Below, one piece after another: positions 44,895 through 55,610 of a stretch of 64,000 nucleotides of DNA. This DNA comes from Gordionus sp. m RMFG-2023 (Eukaryota; Nematomorpha; Gordioida; Chordodea; Parachordodidae). How positions within the stretch are numbered: the first letter of the stretch is position 1; each line of letters starts with the position of its first letter. Below the pieces are notes generated by a model. It worked only from the letters and a program-made list of their open reading frames with translations, made no database searches and was not told where the DNA came from. The stretch lies in the NCBI RefSeq assembly GCF_954871325.1, contig NC_088775.1:43935561-43999560 (forward strand), read 5' to 3'. The position numbers and the translations under genes were made by a program.

Positions 44895-45066
44895 TATTTT
44901 GACTCCTCGAGTTAATCTTGTACCGATCCTGCCGGCCGACCTGAAGAATCAGTTCATTGAGTTGATCTTCGTGGCTCAATGGGTTTGATCTTTTGGCCGT
45001 ATTTTTGAGGCTCAACCTTTCTCAATTTGCAGTCAAGCCCACCCGACCTAGCAATTTAACAACATG
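44895..45066. mobile_element. Right-end fragment of a GAGTCG/GGCTCAA-type hAT
   Basis: GAGTTAATC, GTTGATCTTCGTGGCTCAAT, GGCTCAACC and a terminal GCAATTTAACAACATG resemble the right end of the element at 30566-31555. The terminus is eroded and no left end is seen. Confidence 0.5.
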
Positions 45067-45452
45067 TTTGATTTTCACATCTTTCATCTGACAATCTTTG
45101 ATTAATATTATCTTTTATTTTTATTTAATGTTAAAGTTGAGAAAATTATAGATTTCATTTATGGTAGAAAAAATCTCTTCGAAAGTGGCATTTGTAGAAG
45201 CGTAAATTTATATAAAATTACAGCAAGGCAAAAAAGATATGTTGTTCATAATATCAGTTTATGAAGTGCATTCTCTTACTACTATGCTGGCTTCATTATC
45301 ATAGCTCTGAGCTTGCAAGTTTTTTATATAACGTTCATAAGTAAATAATTTCAAAATTTATACTTTTTTAGTTATCTCCAGTACTTATTTCAATTCAGTG
45401 CATTGTAAAAAAAATGTTTAGTGTTTTAGCCGGCTATAAATTTTAGTTTGAA
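45067..45452. other. AT-rich non-genic DNA
   Basis: Nothing supportable is seen. Confidence 0.5.
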
Positions 45453-45920
45453 TCTTAATTTAACAAGTTTACAATATTTATTTTTACCCAAACTTCAAAA
45501 AATTCGCAAAAGTTCAAAAATAACGATTATAATTATGTCAATTTTCTATGGTATATCTTTAAGGAAATCCTGATTAACATGTTTACAATACATATCCAAT
45601 TTCTTCAAAAAAATCAAGAAATTTTAAAACAATTATTATGATGGTTATCAATGGTACATACATCTTCATTGAAATAATAACTTAACATATTTACAATATA
45701 TATTTTACCCAATATTTTCAAAAAAAATCAAAAAAAGTTTAAAATAACGATTATAACACAATTTCTGTGGTGCATCTTCAAAAAATCTAAATTAAAAATG
45801 TTTACAATATATATTTTTACCCGTTTGCTTCTAGAAAATCAAATAGATTCAAAAATAACGATTAATGTGATTGTCATTATCCTATGGAACAACTTCTCTG
45901 AAATCTAAATACACATATGA
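45453..45920. repeat. Tandem repeat, four units of about 113 bp
   Basis: Units start near 45453, 45566, 45680 and 45787. Each carries GTTTACAATATATATTTT, then ACCC, a TTCAAAAAAATCAA run, AAAATAACGATTATAA, and a TATGGTACATCTTC-like tail. Copies are perhaps 70-80% alike by eye. Confidence 0.8.
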
Positions 45921-46328
45921 TTTTGTATCTTTCTGACCAATTATCAATATTAAATATAGAAAAGGCGCCCATATAGAATCAGGCATTTAACAGGATTTTT
46001 CTAGGGGTAAGATCACTATTATGTGGGTTTTTGCCCCATTATTGGAGGTCTTTAGGTTAAGGTTGTTAAAAAGTTCGATTCAGGTCGTCCACTGTTATAT
46101 TTTTATAAAAATTATTTTGGTTTATCACTTTTTTTTTCTAAAAATTTTGAATTATAGCCATAATTTTAAAAAAATTATTAACTTTTATTTATTTTTATTT
46201 TAAATTCCTGATGATAGTGCATTTTGGAGAAGATAGATGGGTGTGTTTAGGGGGTGGGTGAGATTTTTATTATTAGTTTAACATGATGTTTACGACAACA
46301 AGCAAATTTCCTGCACATACAATTTTTT
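45921..46328. other. AT-rich DNA with poly-G MITE scraps
   Basis: GTTTAGGGGGTGGGTGAGATTTTTATTATTAGTTTAACATGATG at 46243-46286 (broken here as GTTTAGGGGGTGGGTGAG and TTATTAGTTTAACATGATG) is related to 14673-14811 and 43518-43640. No gene is seen. Confidence 0.4.
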
Positions 46329-46332
46329 GGTT

Positions 46333-46612
46333 CCACGTTTTATTATAGATAATTATAATACATTTTATTTTTAATCATAATTTAAATTTTATTATATGAC
46401 AAATTATATTTTTATTTTCCAAGTACATTTTTTTAATCCCTTTATATATCCTTTTTTTAAACAATAATAAAAAAAATAACTAATACAAATTGATGTATAT
46501 AAAAAAATGTTAATATAAAATTTTCACCGATTAAATTTTAATATAAATTGATATAATATAAAATTAATCAATCAAAATAAATAATAAAATAACATCGATC
46601 AACATATTCAAC
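46333..46612 (-). repeat. 3' LTR of the reduced Ty3/Gypsy fossil
   Basis: About 280 bp, colinear with 48799-49086. The plus-strand landmarks are TTCCACGTTTTATTATAGAT at the left and CATCGATCAACATATTCAAC at the right. Confidence 0.85.
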
Positions 46613-48077
46613 ATTCCACCCTCCAAAGAAATTCGGCTTATGATTTCCTTGGATAAGTTGAGTGGTAACGTCATTAACATTCATGATCTTCACCAAGCAA
46701 TACGCCACCCATGTTCATGGTGCAGTCTTCTTTTCAAACCGAACGATAGCTTGGTAAAGTAAAGACAACCCTTAGCTAATATCCAAACCGGATCGCTTGT
46801 GCATGGCATCGGACATCTAGATTCCTTTCGAGTAAAGTTTATTTTGTCGCCAGCAATCCAATTTCTGAGTCGTTGCATCGATCTTGGCACACGGAATTCT
46901 CCTTGAAGATATGATCTTAGGCACAGCATCGGGCTTCAAGTGAACTTTCTCTTGTCTGACCATTTTGGGTTTGTAGGAGTAAGTTGATTCGAGGTCTTTT
47001 TTGTTGTCGAGATTATCTTCTCGAGATCATTCTCTACATTACCCACTAAGAACGTTTTCAAAATGTTGTTAAAGGTGTGGAGCCACATACATCCTAGCAG
47101 GGGGAAATCCACTACAATGGCCTCCAGTGTATGTGAGTTTCCTTCATACTTAACGTTCACATTGGCAAGACCTAATTGATAGCGCTGCCGTCATAACCAG
47201 TGAGTCTCATGTCCGTCTTACGTATCGTGTTTATGCCTACAGTCTTAGCTGTCAGCTTCGGAAGTATACTGTACTTGGTACCGGTGTCAACTTGCATCAA
47301 CGTGGGTATGTTGTTGATGCTCACTGTCACGTTGTACGCGTTATATGTGGTATCCTTGACCCCCATATTGTACACTTCCAAATTCTGCAGATTATATTCT
47401 TTAAGATCTGTGTTTGAGTCGTCGTCATCATCGATTACTTCGATGATCATAGCATGGTTCGTATTCAATTGACAATGATCTGTGTAATCAGAAGATCTAT
47501 TGTAAGTATTATTGTCATTTTTGTATTGGTTGGGCCTCGGCGAATATTTCGGAAAACCATTAATATTTTGAGGGTTGTGTCTGTGCTGACCACGACGGGG
47601 ATAGTTGGTTCGGTTATCACCTCTATAGCAGTTATCCCGTCGATCAGGACTTTGATGATGGTCACAATGATAGTCGTGGCTATTGCCATGGACGTTGTAC
47701 CCGCTATTGTTGTATCAATCGTCGTAGTAGTTATCGTTGCGATTATCGAAACGGTTACGGTTATAGTGACAATTATCGTAGCTTTGATCAAAACGATTGT
47801 CGTGGAAGTAGCTGTGCCGTCCGGTGAATCATTTGTCGCGGTCGTTGTCGTAGCGTCCGTTGAATCATTTATCGCGGTCGTTGTCGTAGCGTCCGTTGAA
47901 TCGTTTGTCGCGGTCATTGTCGTAGCGTATATCGTAACGTTCATCAAATCGTTGTCACGGCAATAGTCACAGCATAAATCGTAACGTTCATCGAAATGCT
48001 GTGCGGGGCGATTGTCATTGATGGTTGCTTGATAAGAAATTTACCATGTGCGTGAGAGTCCTGAATGGGTTTTGTTG

Positions 48078-48674
48078 TTACGTAACTATTTTTGACTCTG
48101 CCATGTAATTAAACACTTGTACACCAGGTGATTCATTCAAATGTAACAATTTCATCTCGCCCTTGATGCCACTTGGGTCCGCGGTGTCTTCCTCTAGACC
48201 TAGATTGTAAATGTCTTCTATGGTCATAGAGCTCTTGACCGCTTTCCTGACATCTTTGGAATATGAAGATACTCTCACTTTCTCAATAATTCTCTGAATG
48301 CCATTAAATTTACATTCTTTATTGAGTCGTGCTACACGCGTGACCCAAGCCGAGAATGTCTCATCCTTGCCTTGAGTTGCAGCATAAAATAATGATAGTT
48401 TAGCGTTCTCGGTCTTCGATGGATGTTGTAACTTGAATTTGCCAAGCAGGGCGATTGGGTCCTGGAAGTCTTCCTCAGTGCAAATTGCCACAATATTGAA
48501 TTCGTCATCAGGAAGACTTCGGAGAAATAAAGCGGCATTTTCTCCGTTGGAGATTTTACTGGTGTTGAAGAAATTCTGCAATTTCCCTATGTAGGCGCTG
48601 TCATCGCTACTAAATTTGGGGAAATCCAGCTTGAAAAATTCAGTCATATATGTGGAATTGTTCAAAGCATCCAT
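48078..48674 (-). other. Gag region of the reduced Ty3/Gypsy fossil
   Basis: A 198-residue open stretch contains LDFPKFSSDDSAYIGKLQ, an FLRSLPDDEFNIV block and a helical, charged second half (ETFSAWVTRVARLNKECKF), all typical of Ty3/Gypsy capsid precursors. The start FPxFSxxxxxYI resembles the gag start at 23.6 kb. Domestication was considered, but its position between LTRs with a polypurine tract identifies it as a retrotransposon relic. Confidence 0.8.
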
Positions 48675-48798
48675 CGTAAGAGATATAATCGATAAAGGCG
48701 TGAAATAGAATAAATGTACGTAAAATCAAGATCAAATTTTGAGATTGTAGATACGCAAAGTTCGGACGTAGATTGCTCCATGTTGTAATTGAATTAAT

Positions 48799-49086
48799 TC
48801 CACGTTTTATTATAGATAGATAATTATAATACATTTTATTTTTAATCATAATTTAAATTTTATTATATGATAAATTACATTTTTATTTTCCAAGATCAAT
48901 TACATTTTTTTTATCTCTTTATATATTCTTTTTTTAAAAAATAATAAAAAAAATAACTAATACAAATTGATGTATAGAAAAAAATGTTAATATAAAATTT
49001 TCACCGATTAAATTTAAATTGATATAATATAAAATAAACTAATTGCCAAAATAAATAATAAAATAACATCGATCAACATATTCAAC
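48799..49086 (-). repeat. 5' LTR of the reduced Ty3/Gypsy fossil
   Basis: About 288 bp, colinear with the partner at 46333-46612 with scattered substitutions and small indels. Confidence 0.85.
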
Positions 49087-49129
49087 AGTTAATATTTTAT
49101 ATTATTCATTTAATTAAACTCATTTTTTA

Positions 49130-49452
49130 TGAATAATTAAAATGGCTTTAACTTTCTCAGGCAATGAAGGCTTTTGTCAAACATTAAACTTAGTAGAATA
49201 CAGAGAATGATGATTATAAGATAGCATACATTGCCATATCATGCCAAAAATAAATGTGGACAATCCTCTGAGCCATTAAAAAAGAGATTAAATTATCACT
49301 TTTTATTGAATATAATGTTGTCCTTAAAACAAGTGCTCCCTTGAACTCTTATGGAGGCTTTTTGAAGAGAAACCAACGTGTCCTTTAGACAGAAATTTTA
49401 TAATTTATTGTTAAAGGCAAAATAAACTTTATTAAACCCGAATTTTTATTTT
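49130..49452 (+). pseudogene. Internally deleted hAT remnant, target of the 49453 Gypsy element
   Basis: The sequence follows the hAT at 58851-60510. An N-terminal coding scrap (GGCTTTAACTTTCTCAGGCA; then ACATTAAACTTAGTAG) is joined to the C-terminal dimerisation region (AATATAATGTTGTCCTTAAA, then AAGTGCTCCCTTGAAC and GAAGAGAAACCAACGTGTCC). The tail ATTAAACCCGAATTTTTATT runs into the 5' LTR at 49453 and resumes after 54861. Frame breaks are present, and most of the transposase is deleted. Confidence 0.75.
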
Positions 49453-49720
49453 TGTTACGTTATTATATTCTAATTTTTAATCTTATTATTACTTTTTATA
49501 ATCTAATTTTATAACTTTACTTTTTATATTTCGTAACCATACTTTTTATATTTTATAATATTTTACTTTTTGTTTTTCGTTTTTTTAATATTGTATTCTA
49601 ATTTTGATTTGTAAAAAATGTATATATACCTTAAGAAAAGAAAAAGAAAGATATTTAATAAAGTTAATAATAAAAAAAATACATTTTTACATACTGGCAC
49701 GTTTATCATGATTTTCTTCA
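49453..49720 (+). repeat. 5' LTR of the 49453 Ty3/Gypsy fossil
   Basis: 268 bp, TG...CA ends, very close to its partner. A primer-binding-like TGGTGCTCCATAATAGG begins at 49721. Confidence 0.95.
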
Positions 49721-50169
49721 TGGTGCTCCATAATAGGTATAAGAAACTCACCTTATGGAAATTAATTTTTTTTTTAAAAAATAAAATTTTTTTCGGAATG
49801 ATTAATAAAAAAATTATTATTAGTTCTATATAAAGGGAGAATTTATAAGGTAAAATCATTGTGATATATTTTTTTTATATCATTGTTCGCTTTCAAATTA
49901 ATTAATATTCCCCATGATATTTCATTATGACATTTTGTTTGACTTAACCTACAACTGTGATGTAAATTATTCTAGAATAAGTGGAAGGGAAGATGTTCTG
50001 TTTGAATTCATTAACTTAAGAGATATGATTGGTTGCTTTGAATTGTTTGGGAAGCATTATATATATAATGATAATGAATTCATCGAATTAATTTGCATAT
50101 TCATCAAAATATAAATTGCTAAAATATTAAATGTTATAATTTCTTACATATATGTCTTACCAATAAAAA

Positions 50170-51220
50170 ATGGAAATAAAACAAGAGTTTATACATAAGA
50201 TCCCTAAGTTAGTGGGACCACTTACTGAAATTTATTTAGATAGAATATTAAATTATTTTTCGACCAGTACATTATCGGACTCTATTAAAATAAATACTTT
50301 GCTTAATAATTTATCAGACGAAGTTTTTGACAATATTAAATCAATTTGTTCTGATACCGACATTTTAGATCTTAAAATTGTGATTAAAAAGTTAACTTAC
50401 CTTTGTGCAAGATAAAAACATTTTAATTAATAAGTTTAATCTGCTTCAACAAAATCATCAGAGAGTTTTATGCTGTGGTACATTAGAGTATCGAAACTTC
50501 ATAAAAAATGTAATTTTTTGGACGACAGTAGATTAAAAGAAAAATTACGTACATCTACCTTAAATGATAAGATAAAATATAAGTTCTCTAAAAATATCGA
50601 CTTAACATTAAACCAGATGGTCGAATTAGGGGTGAAACTGGACTGTATTAGCATTAAGTCAGATGATAATGATATAAGTTATATAAATAATGATAAAAAG
50701 TCTGATAAAGATAAAAACTTTTACAATAAAAATAGAAACGACAACAATAATTATTTTAGACCTGATAATAATTTTAGAAATAATTTTAGAATTTCGATAA
50801 TAGAAATAGAAATGGGAATTACAATAATAATTTTAGATACAATTACGGAAATAATAATTCGAGATACCACGATAATTATAACAATTATAACTACAACAAC
50901 TATCGTTATAACAATAATAATCAATCTAATTATGGTAGAAATAATACATGGTATGATAATAATCAAAGAAAACAGATCCAATACGGTGATGGAAATCGTA
51001 ACAATTACCAATCTTATTACAATAATTCAAATATATAGAGGCAATGACAATAATCAAAGAAAACAGATACAATATAACAATAACTCAATTAATTTTGGAG
51101 GTGGGGACAACAATATTAGAAAGCAAATACAATACAAAAATAATTATAATATGAATATTGAAGAAAAAGTTGACTCTACAAAGAACAAAGATGATAATAA
51201 TTTTAATGTTAACAACTTAT
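50170..51220 (+). other. Gag region of the 49453 Ty3/Gypsy fossil
   Basis: A capsid-like N-terminal half is followed by a long Asn/Asp/Lys/Arg-rich low-complexity tail in place of a clear zinc knuckle. It is part of a dead element; boundaries are approximate. Confidence 0.75.
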
Positions 51221-51239
51221 CTGGTGACATGCTTAATGA

Positions 51240-54158
51240 TAAAGATAACGCATTTATGACAACCTTAAAAGTGAACGATATTGTTACATGTATGCAAGTG
51301 GATACGGGCTCTAAACACACTATTATACCTCATGGTCTGGCTAAAAACTTGGTATTAGAGATCTTAAGAAATTCGAGCTAAAACTCACCGCATATGACGT
51401 AAATTTAATCAAGATCATCGGCACTACTCAAGTCAAAGTAACTTATGAAGGTATCTTAAAATGTTTACAAGCGGTAGTCGTCGAATCAAGTAAAAATGCC
51501 TTGTTGGGACGTACATAAATCAATGCTTTCAAAAATATTTTAAATAAATTTATAGCTAATGTTGACACTAATTACGAAGATGAAATAAAAAAATTAATTA
51601 AAGAGTGTGAATCTAAATTGACTAATGGGCCAATCAACAAAGCAAGTGTCAAGTTACATTTAAGAAGAGATGCCCAACCTAAAATTATACCGCCTAGACG
51701 TATTCCTTATTCAAAGATTGATCTTGTTAGCAATGAACTTAAAAAATGGATACAAGATAAAATAATTGAGCCGGTGAATGATGTCCGATGGGCAAGTATG
51801 GGAGCATTAGACTTTGTGCTGATTTTAAGGACACTGTAAACCCAGCTCTAGAAGATTTCAGATACCCTTTACCGCGAATAAATGATCTATTAGCTAAACT
51901 TTCAGAAGGAAAGAAATTTACGAAGATTGACTTTAAAAATGCTTTCTTACAAATACCAATTGATAAAAGTTGCAGAAATATTTTAACCATATCTACGCAC
52001 AAGGGTTACCAATTTACTAGACTTCCTTTTGGGCTTAAGACCTCATCTGCAATTTTTCAAAAGATTATGGATCAAATCTTTGGTGACATGGATGATGTCA
52101 TATTTTATATTGATGATTTACTTATAACTGGGAAAAACGATGAAGCCCACCTTAACAACATAAAAAAGGGCTAATACCTAATTTTAATAAAAGTGTGTTC
52201 TTTAAAAACAGAGTGAGGTTCCTGGGTTATGATATTGACGCTAAGGGGATTCATGCTAATCATGACAAAATTGAAGCAATAATTAATATGCCAGAACCAA
52301 AATCAGCTGCTGAATTATCAATATTTCTGGGAATGGCTGGCTACTATAGAAAATTTTTGAACAATTTTGCAGAAATTGCCGATCCTCTATATAAGATTGT
52401 CAACAAAGAAAAATGGGCTTGGAACCTTGAACACTCTAAAAGTTTTCATGATCTTAAGAAGTTGATTAGTCTTCCACCTGCTTGACATATTTTAACCCTG
52501 AATTACCTATAGGGATAGCCACTGACGCATCGAAATGTGGTTTAGGAGCTGTACTATTTCATATTGAAAAAGACGGTAAAGAAAAACCTATAGCTTTCGC
52601 GTCGAGAACTTTATTGAAATCCGAAATGAACTATACCAATATTGAGCGTGAGGCTCTCGCCATTATGTTCGCCATAAAGAGTATCCAGGAATATTTAATC
52701 GGCACAAAATTTACAATTATTACTGACCATAAGCCTCTAGTTCACATCTTTACCAAGGGTCTTAAGTATAATAGCACCATGTCCTTAAGACTCCAGAAGT
52801 GGAATATTACATTAGGAGGATATGATTTTAATATAAAGTATAAAGCCGGTAAATATAACGTTGTTCCTGATTGTCTCTCGAGATTACCACAAGAATGTCA
52901 TGATGAAACTATTGAAAATATCACCATAATAAATGAATATGGGGATTTACCTATTAATTTTAATCAAATTCGAGATGAAACTTTGAAAGATATTGAATTA
53001 AAACAAGTCATAAATGATATTAATAACAACAGGCCTATAATGAATAATATTTATAAAAACATTGAATTGGAATTAAATATAATTAAGGATTGTCTTTACA
53101 AAAGCAACAGAATCATAATTCCGTCTTCAATGAGAAAAAATATACTACAGTCATTACATGAAGGTCACTTGGGAGCAGGAAAAATCAAATCCTTAGCCAA
53201 AGATTACATGTGGTGGCCTGGTATAAATAATGATATAGTAATAAAAGTGAAATGTTGTGACGATTGTAATATATATCATGATAATCCTATAGAGATACAA
53301 AAACCATGTATTTCAGCAACCAAACCGCTTGAAAGGATACACATAGATTATGCGGGTCCGTTTTTTACAAAAAATTGGTTAATAATAGTCGATGCATACA
53401 GCAAATTTCCAATTATTATTCCTGTTAAAAATATTACGACTGATGTTACTTTAAAGGAAATCTTTAAAACTATTTCGCTATATGGAATACCTGAAACTAT
53501 AGTTACTGATAATGGCACTAACTTTACGAGTAATGATTTTGAAAAATTTTGCAACAATTTTGGTATCAAACATGTGCTTACATCTGCTTATCACCAGCAA
53601 TCCAATGGCCAGGTAGAACGCATGGTGAGAACGTTCAAAACACATATGAAAAGGAATATTAAAATTGACCTAGACATCGCGCTTGGCAAATTTTTATTTA
53701 ATTACAGAAATACGCGTAATGATACTACAGGTGTTACACCTTCTCAGATAATGTTTAATCGAGATATTAGAATTAAATGGGACTTATTAAAACCGTTGGA
53801 GGAGAAGGAGAATAAGATAAACGTTACTTTACCACGTAATAGAACTTTTAATATAGGAGATTTTATTTGGTATAAAGTACAAGGTGATGATAAATAGTGC
53901 AAAGGTATGATCACACATAAAGAAAGTGATATGATGTTCCAAATTAAGACAGAGAAAGGTATTTTGAGGAGACATTTAGATCAAATAAGAATTAGAAACT
54001 GTTTTAACACAATTATTAACTATGACTCTAAGGATTTTTTTAAGGAGGGAAGTATGGACAAAAATATAAAAATTACTGATAATAACGATATAACACCTAT
54101 TTCTAGACCTGTGCGAATCAAACAAAAACCTGTTTATTTAAAAGACTATATAACTTAA
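51240..54158 (+). other. Pol region of the 49453 Ty3/Gypsy fossil
   Basis: The order protease, reverse transcriptase, RNase H, integrase is complete, with catalytic motifs recognisable for each (VDTGS; YIDD; DAS with TDHKPL; the D, D and E of the integrase core). The longest uninterrupted coding stretch covers RNase H and most of integrase. The end carries RPVRIKQKPVYLKDY, a common Gypsy polyprotein tail. It is broken as a whole. Confidence 0.92.
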
Positions 54159-54589
54159 AATATAAAATAAATTGCATAAAGTAAATTAAATATTAAAACG
54201 CTAAAAAATTAAAACGCTGAAAATATTATATAACAATCTTATTGATTTATCATTCGTCGTTTATTCTTATATCCAATATGATGAACTATTATTTCTTATT
54301 ATTCGCAACTTACTGATGATAATAACAATTTTGAAAAATGATAATAATAACAACTGAGTACTACCAAGCAAGCTATGATTAATGGAGACAACTTACGATA
54401 AGGATATCAAGCTTGCGATTTAAACAAACCAACGTGCAAAATCGATTTAAACAAACCAACGATTGGGACAAGCCAACGTTATGATGATTTGTAATACAAC
54501 TTGATTACTAAAACGATAAACTACTTGGACAACAAACTCTCTATGACTTCTCAGATGAATTTATGGGAAGGCTTTCAGAAGAGGGAGAA

Positions 54590-54856
54590 TGTTACGTTAT
54601 TATATTCTAATTTTTAATCTTATTATTACTTTTTATAATCTAATTTTATAACTTTACTTTTTATAATTCGTAACCTTACTTTTTATATTTTATAATATTT
54701 TACTTTTTGTTTTTCGTTTTTTAAATATTGTATTCTAATTTGATTTGTAAAAAATGTATATATACCTTAAGAAAAGAAAAAGAAAGATATATAATAAAGT
54801 TAATAATAAAAAAAATACATTTTTACATACTGGCACGTTTATCATGATTTTCTTCA
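54590..54856 (+). repeat. 3' LTR of the 49453 Ty3/Gypsy fossil
   Basis: 267 bp, nearly identical to the 5' LTR, followed by the ATTTT duplication. Confidence 0.95.
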
Positions 54857-54949
54857 ATTTTAAAAAAATAGATGAAAAGAAATGATATTCTCATATTTAT
54901 TTCTGTGTAAATATATTCTATTCTTGGTTATTTTTTTCAGTGTGATTGT

Positions 54950-55610
54950 TTTTTACGAGAAACATACCAATTTTTTTATCAATAACCACAATGTATACGA
55001 ATTCCTTGAGGGCATAAGCATACCTCTCTCCCAAAGAGCTCAGGAGATTATTACGTCTTAGCTGCAATATTGTCACAACACACTCATGCACCCTTTGCAG
55101 TACTTCGATTGACAATGGACCACTCCTTATATTGCAGCACTCCCGGCAAAGTATTAAGACCTATTCCAAATGACATTAATATCAACCAACATTCCAACCA
55201 CCTTAGAACTAGTCGGCCTTAATATATCTGACAATAAAAGACCAGAAGATGACACTCTGTTTAATCTAAAGTCAATCTTTGGTATGGGATATAGATGCGT
55301 TTGCAAAACCAAACCCACAATACGCATCCATTGCGGACGCCAAATTCCACAAACGTACAAATTATCCCCAATTGGGAAATTATTTTGTTTTAACCTTCAT
55401 TTTTACCACATTAGGAAACCTCGGCGAAGAAGCGATTCCATTTTTAGGTTAAAGCTAACAACAATCACTGGAGATCCTAAAGAAAATTTATATCTAAGAC
55501 AAAGACTATCTTTCGAGATATTTAGATCTGCTATTATCTCTATCCTCGGCTCTATGCCTAACAAAATATGTTTTTACTCCCCCCCCCCCCTTGTTTTTTT
55601 CTTCCTGTAA
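54950..55610 (+). pseudogene. LINE C-terminal fragment (restriction-like endonuclease region)
   Basis: A 146-residue frame at 55170-55610 contains IPTTLELVGLNISDNKRPED and ends with TGDPKENLYLRQRLSFEIFR and ISILGSMPNK. The block LE(P/L)xGL...D-K-RP and the closing GDP...LRQRLS block match the minus-strand LINE at 9915-12400 in the same order, so both belong to one family. Upstream, 54950-55170 is probably the preceding zinc-like region, but its frame is unclear. The endonuclease PD-like motif reads PED and the following PW/WD block is lost. It is a 5'-truncated, dead copy, and the frame runs out into a poly-C tract. Confidence 0.75.

Larger units (their letters stand above)
46329..49086 (-). 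mobile_element. Internally reduced Ty3/Gypsy fossil: LTRs, gag and protease only
   Basis: Colinear LTRs lie at about 46333-46612 and 48799-49086. On the minus strand they begin TGTTGAATATGTTGATCG. The 5' side may extend to about 48776, giving a CA end and a primer-site-like TGGAGCAATCTACGTCC. The polypurine tract TGGAGGGTGGAA precedes the 3' LTR. The minus strand carries gag (MDALNNSTYMTEFFKLDFPK onward, 48674 to about 48078), then an Arg/Asp/Asn-rich tail containing a 36-bp tandem unit. An aspartic protease follows (LMQVDTGTKYSILP, about 47240-47280). Almost nothing of reverse transcriptase, RNase H or integrase remains before the polypurine tract. The LTRs differ at more sites than those of the 49453 element, so it is older. 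It is broken, with several breaks and a large loss. No target duplication was found. Confidence 0.88.
49453..54856 (+). mobile_element. Nearly full-length Ty3/Gypsy retrotransposon fossil with LTRs and 5-bp TSD
   Basis: LTRs at 49453-49720 and 54590-54856 both run TGTTACG...CTTCA and differ at only about five or six positions, so insertion was recent relative to the others. The 5-bp duplication ATTTT lies at 49448-49452 and 54857-54861. A TGG-starting primer site follows the 5' LTR, and the polypurine tract AGAAGAGGGAGAA precedes the 3' LTR. Domains in order are gag with an Asn-rich tail (about 50.2-51.2 kb), protease (VDTGS, about 51.3 kb), reverse transcriptase (LPFGL, YIDD; about 51.7-52.3 kb), RNase H (TDASKCGLGAVLF, TDHKPL; about 52.5-52.9 kb), and integrase (HxxxH...CxxC head, DYAGPF, TDNGTNF, NGQVER; about 53.1-54.1 kb). 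It resembles the Mag/K02A2.6-like branch. It is broken, with about half a dozen breaks. Confidence 0.96.

Noticed and set aside
47454-47966. 170-residue Val/Ile/Thr-rich plus-strand frame that looks like a membrane protein
   Set aside because: It is antisense to the Arg/Asp-rich repeat tail of the minus-strand gag fossil; its composition follows from the 36-bp repeat read backwards.
48078-48674. Gag-like 198-residue frame as a possible domesticated host gene
   Set aside because: It is framed by LTRs, followed by a protease region and polypurine tract, so it is part of an LTR relic.
55154-55360. Minus-strand 68-residue frame
   Set aside because: It is antisense to the LINE C-terminal fragment, whose plus-strand motifs match the other LINE copy.
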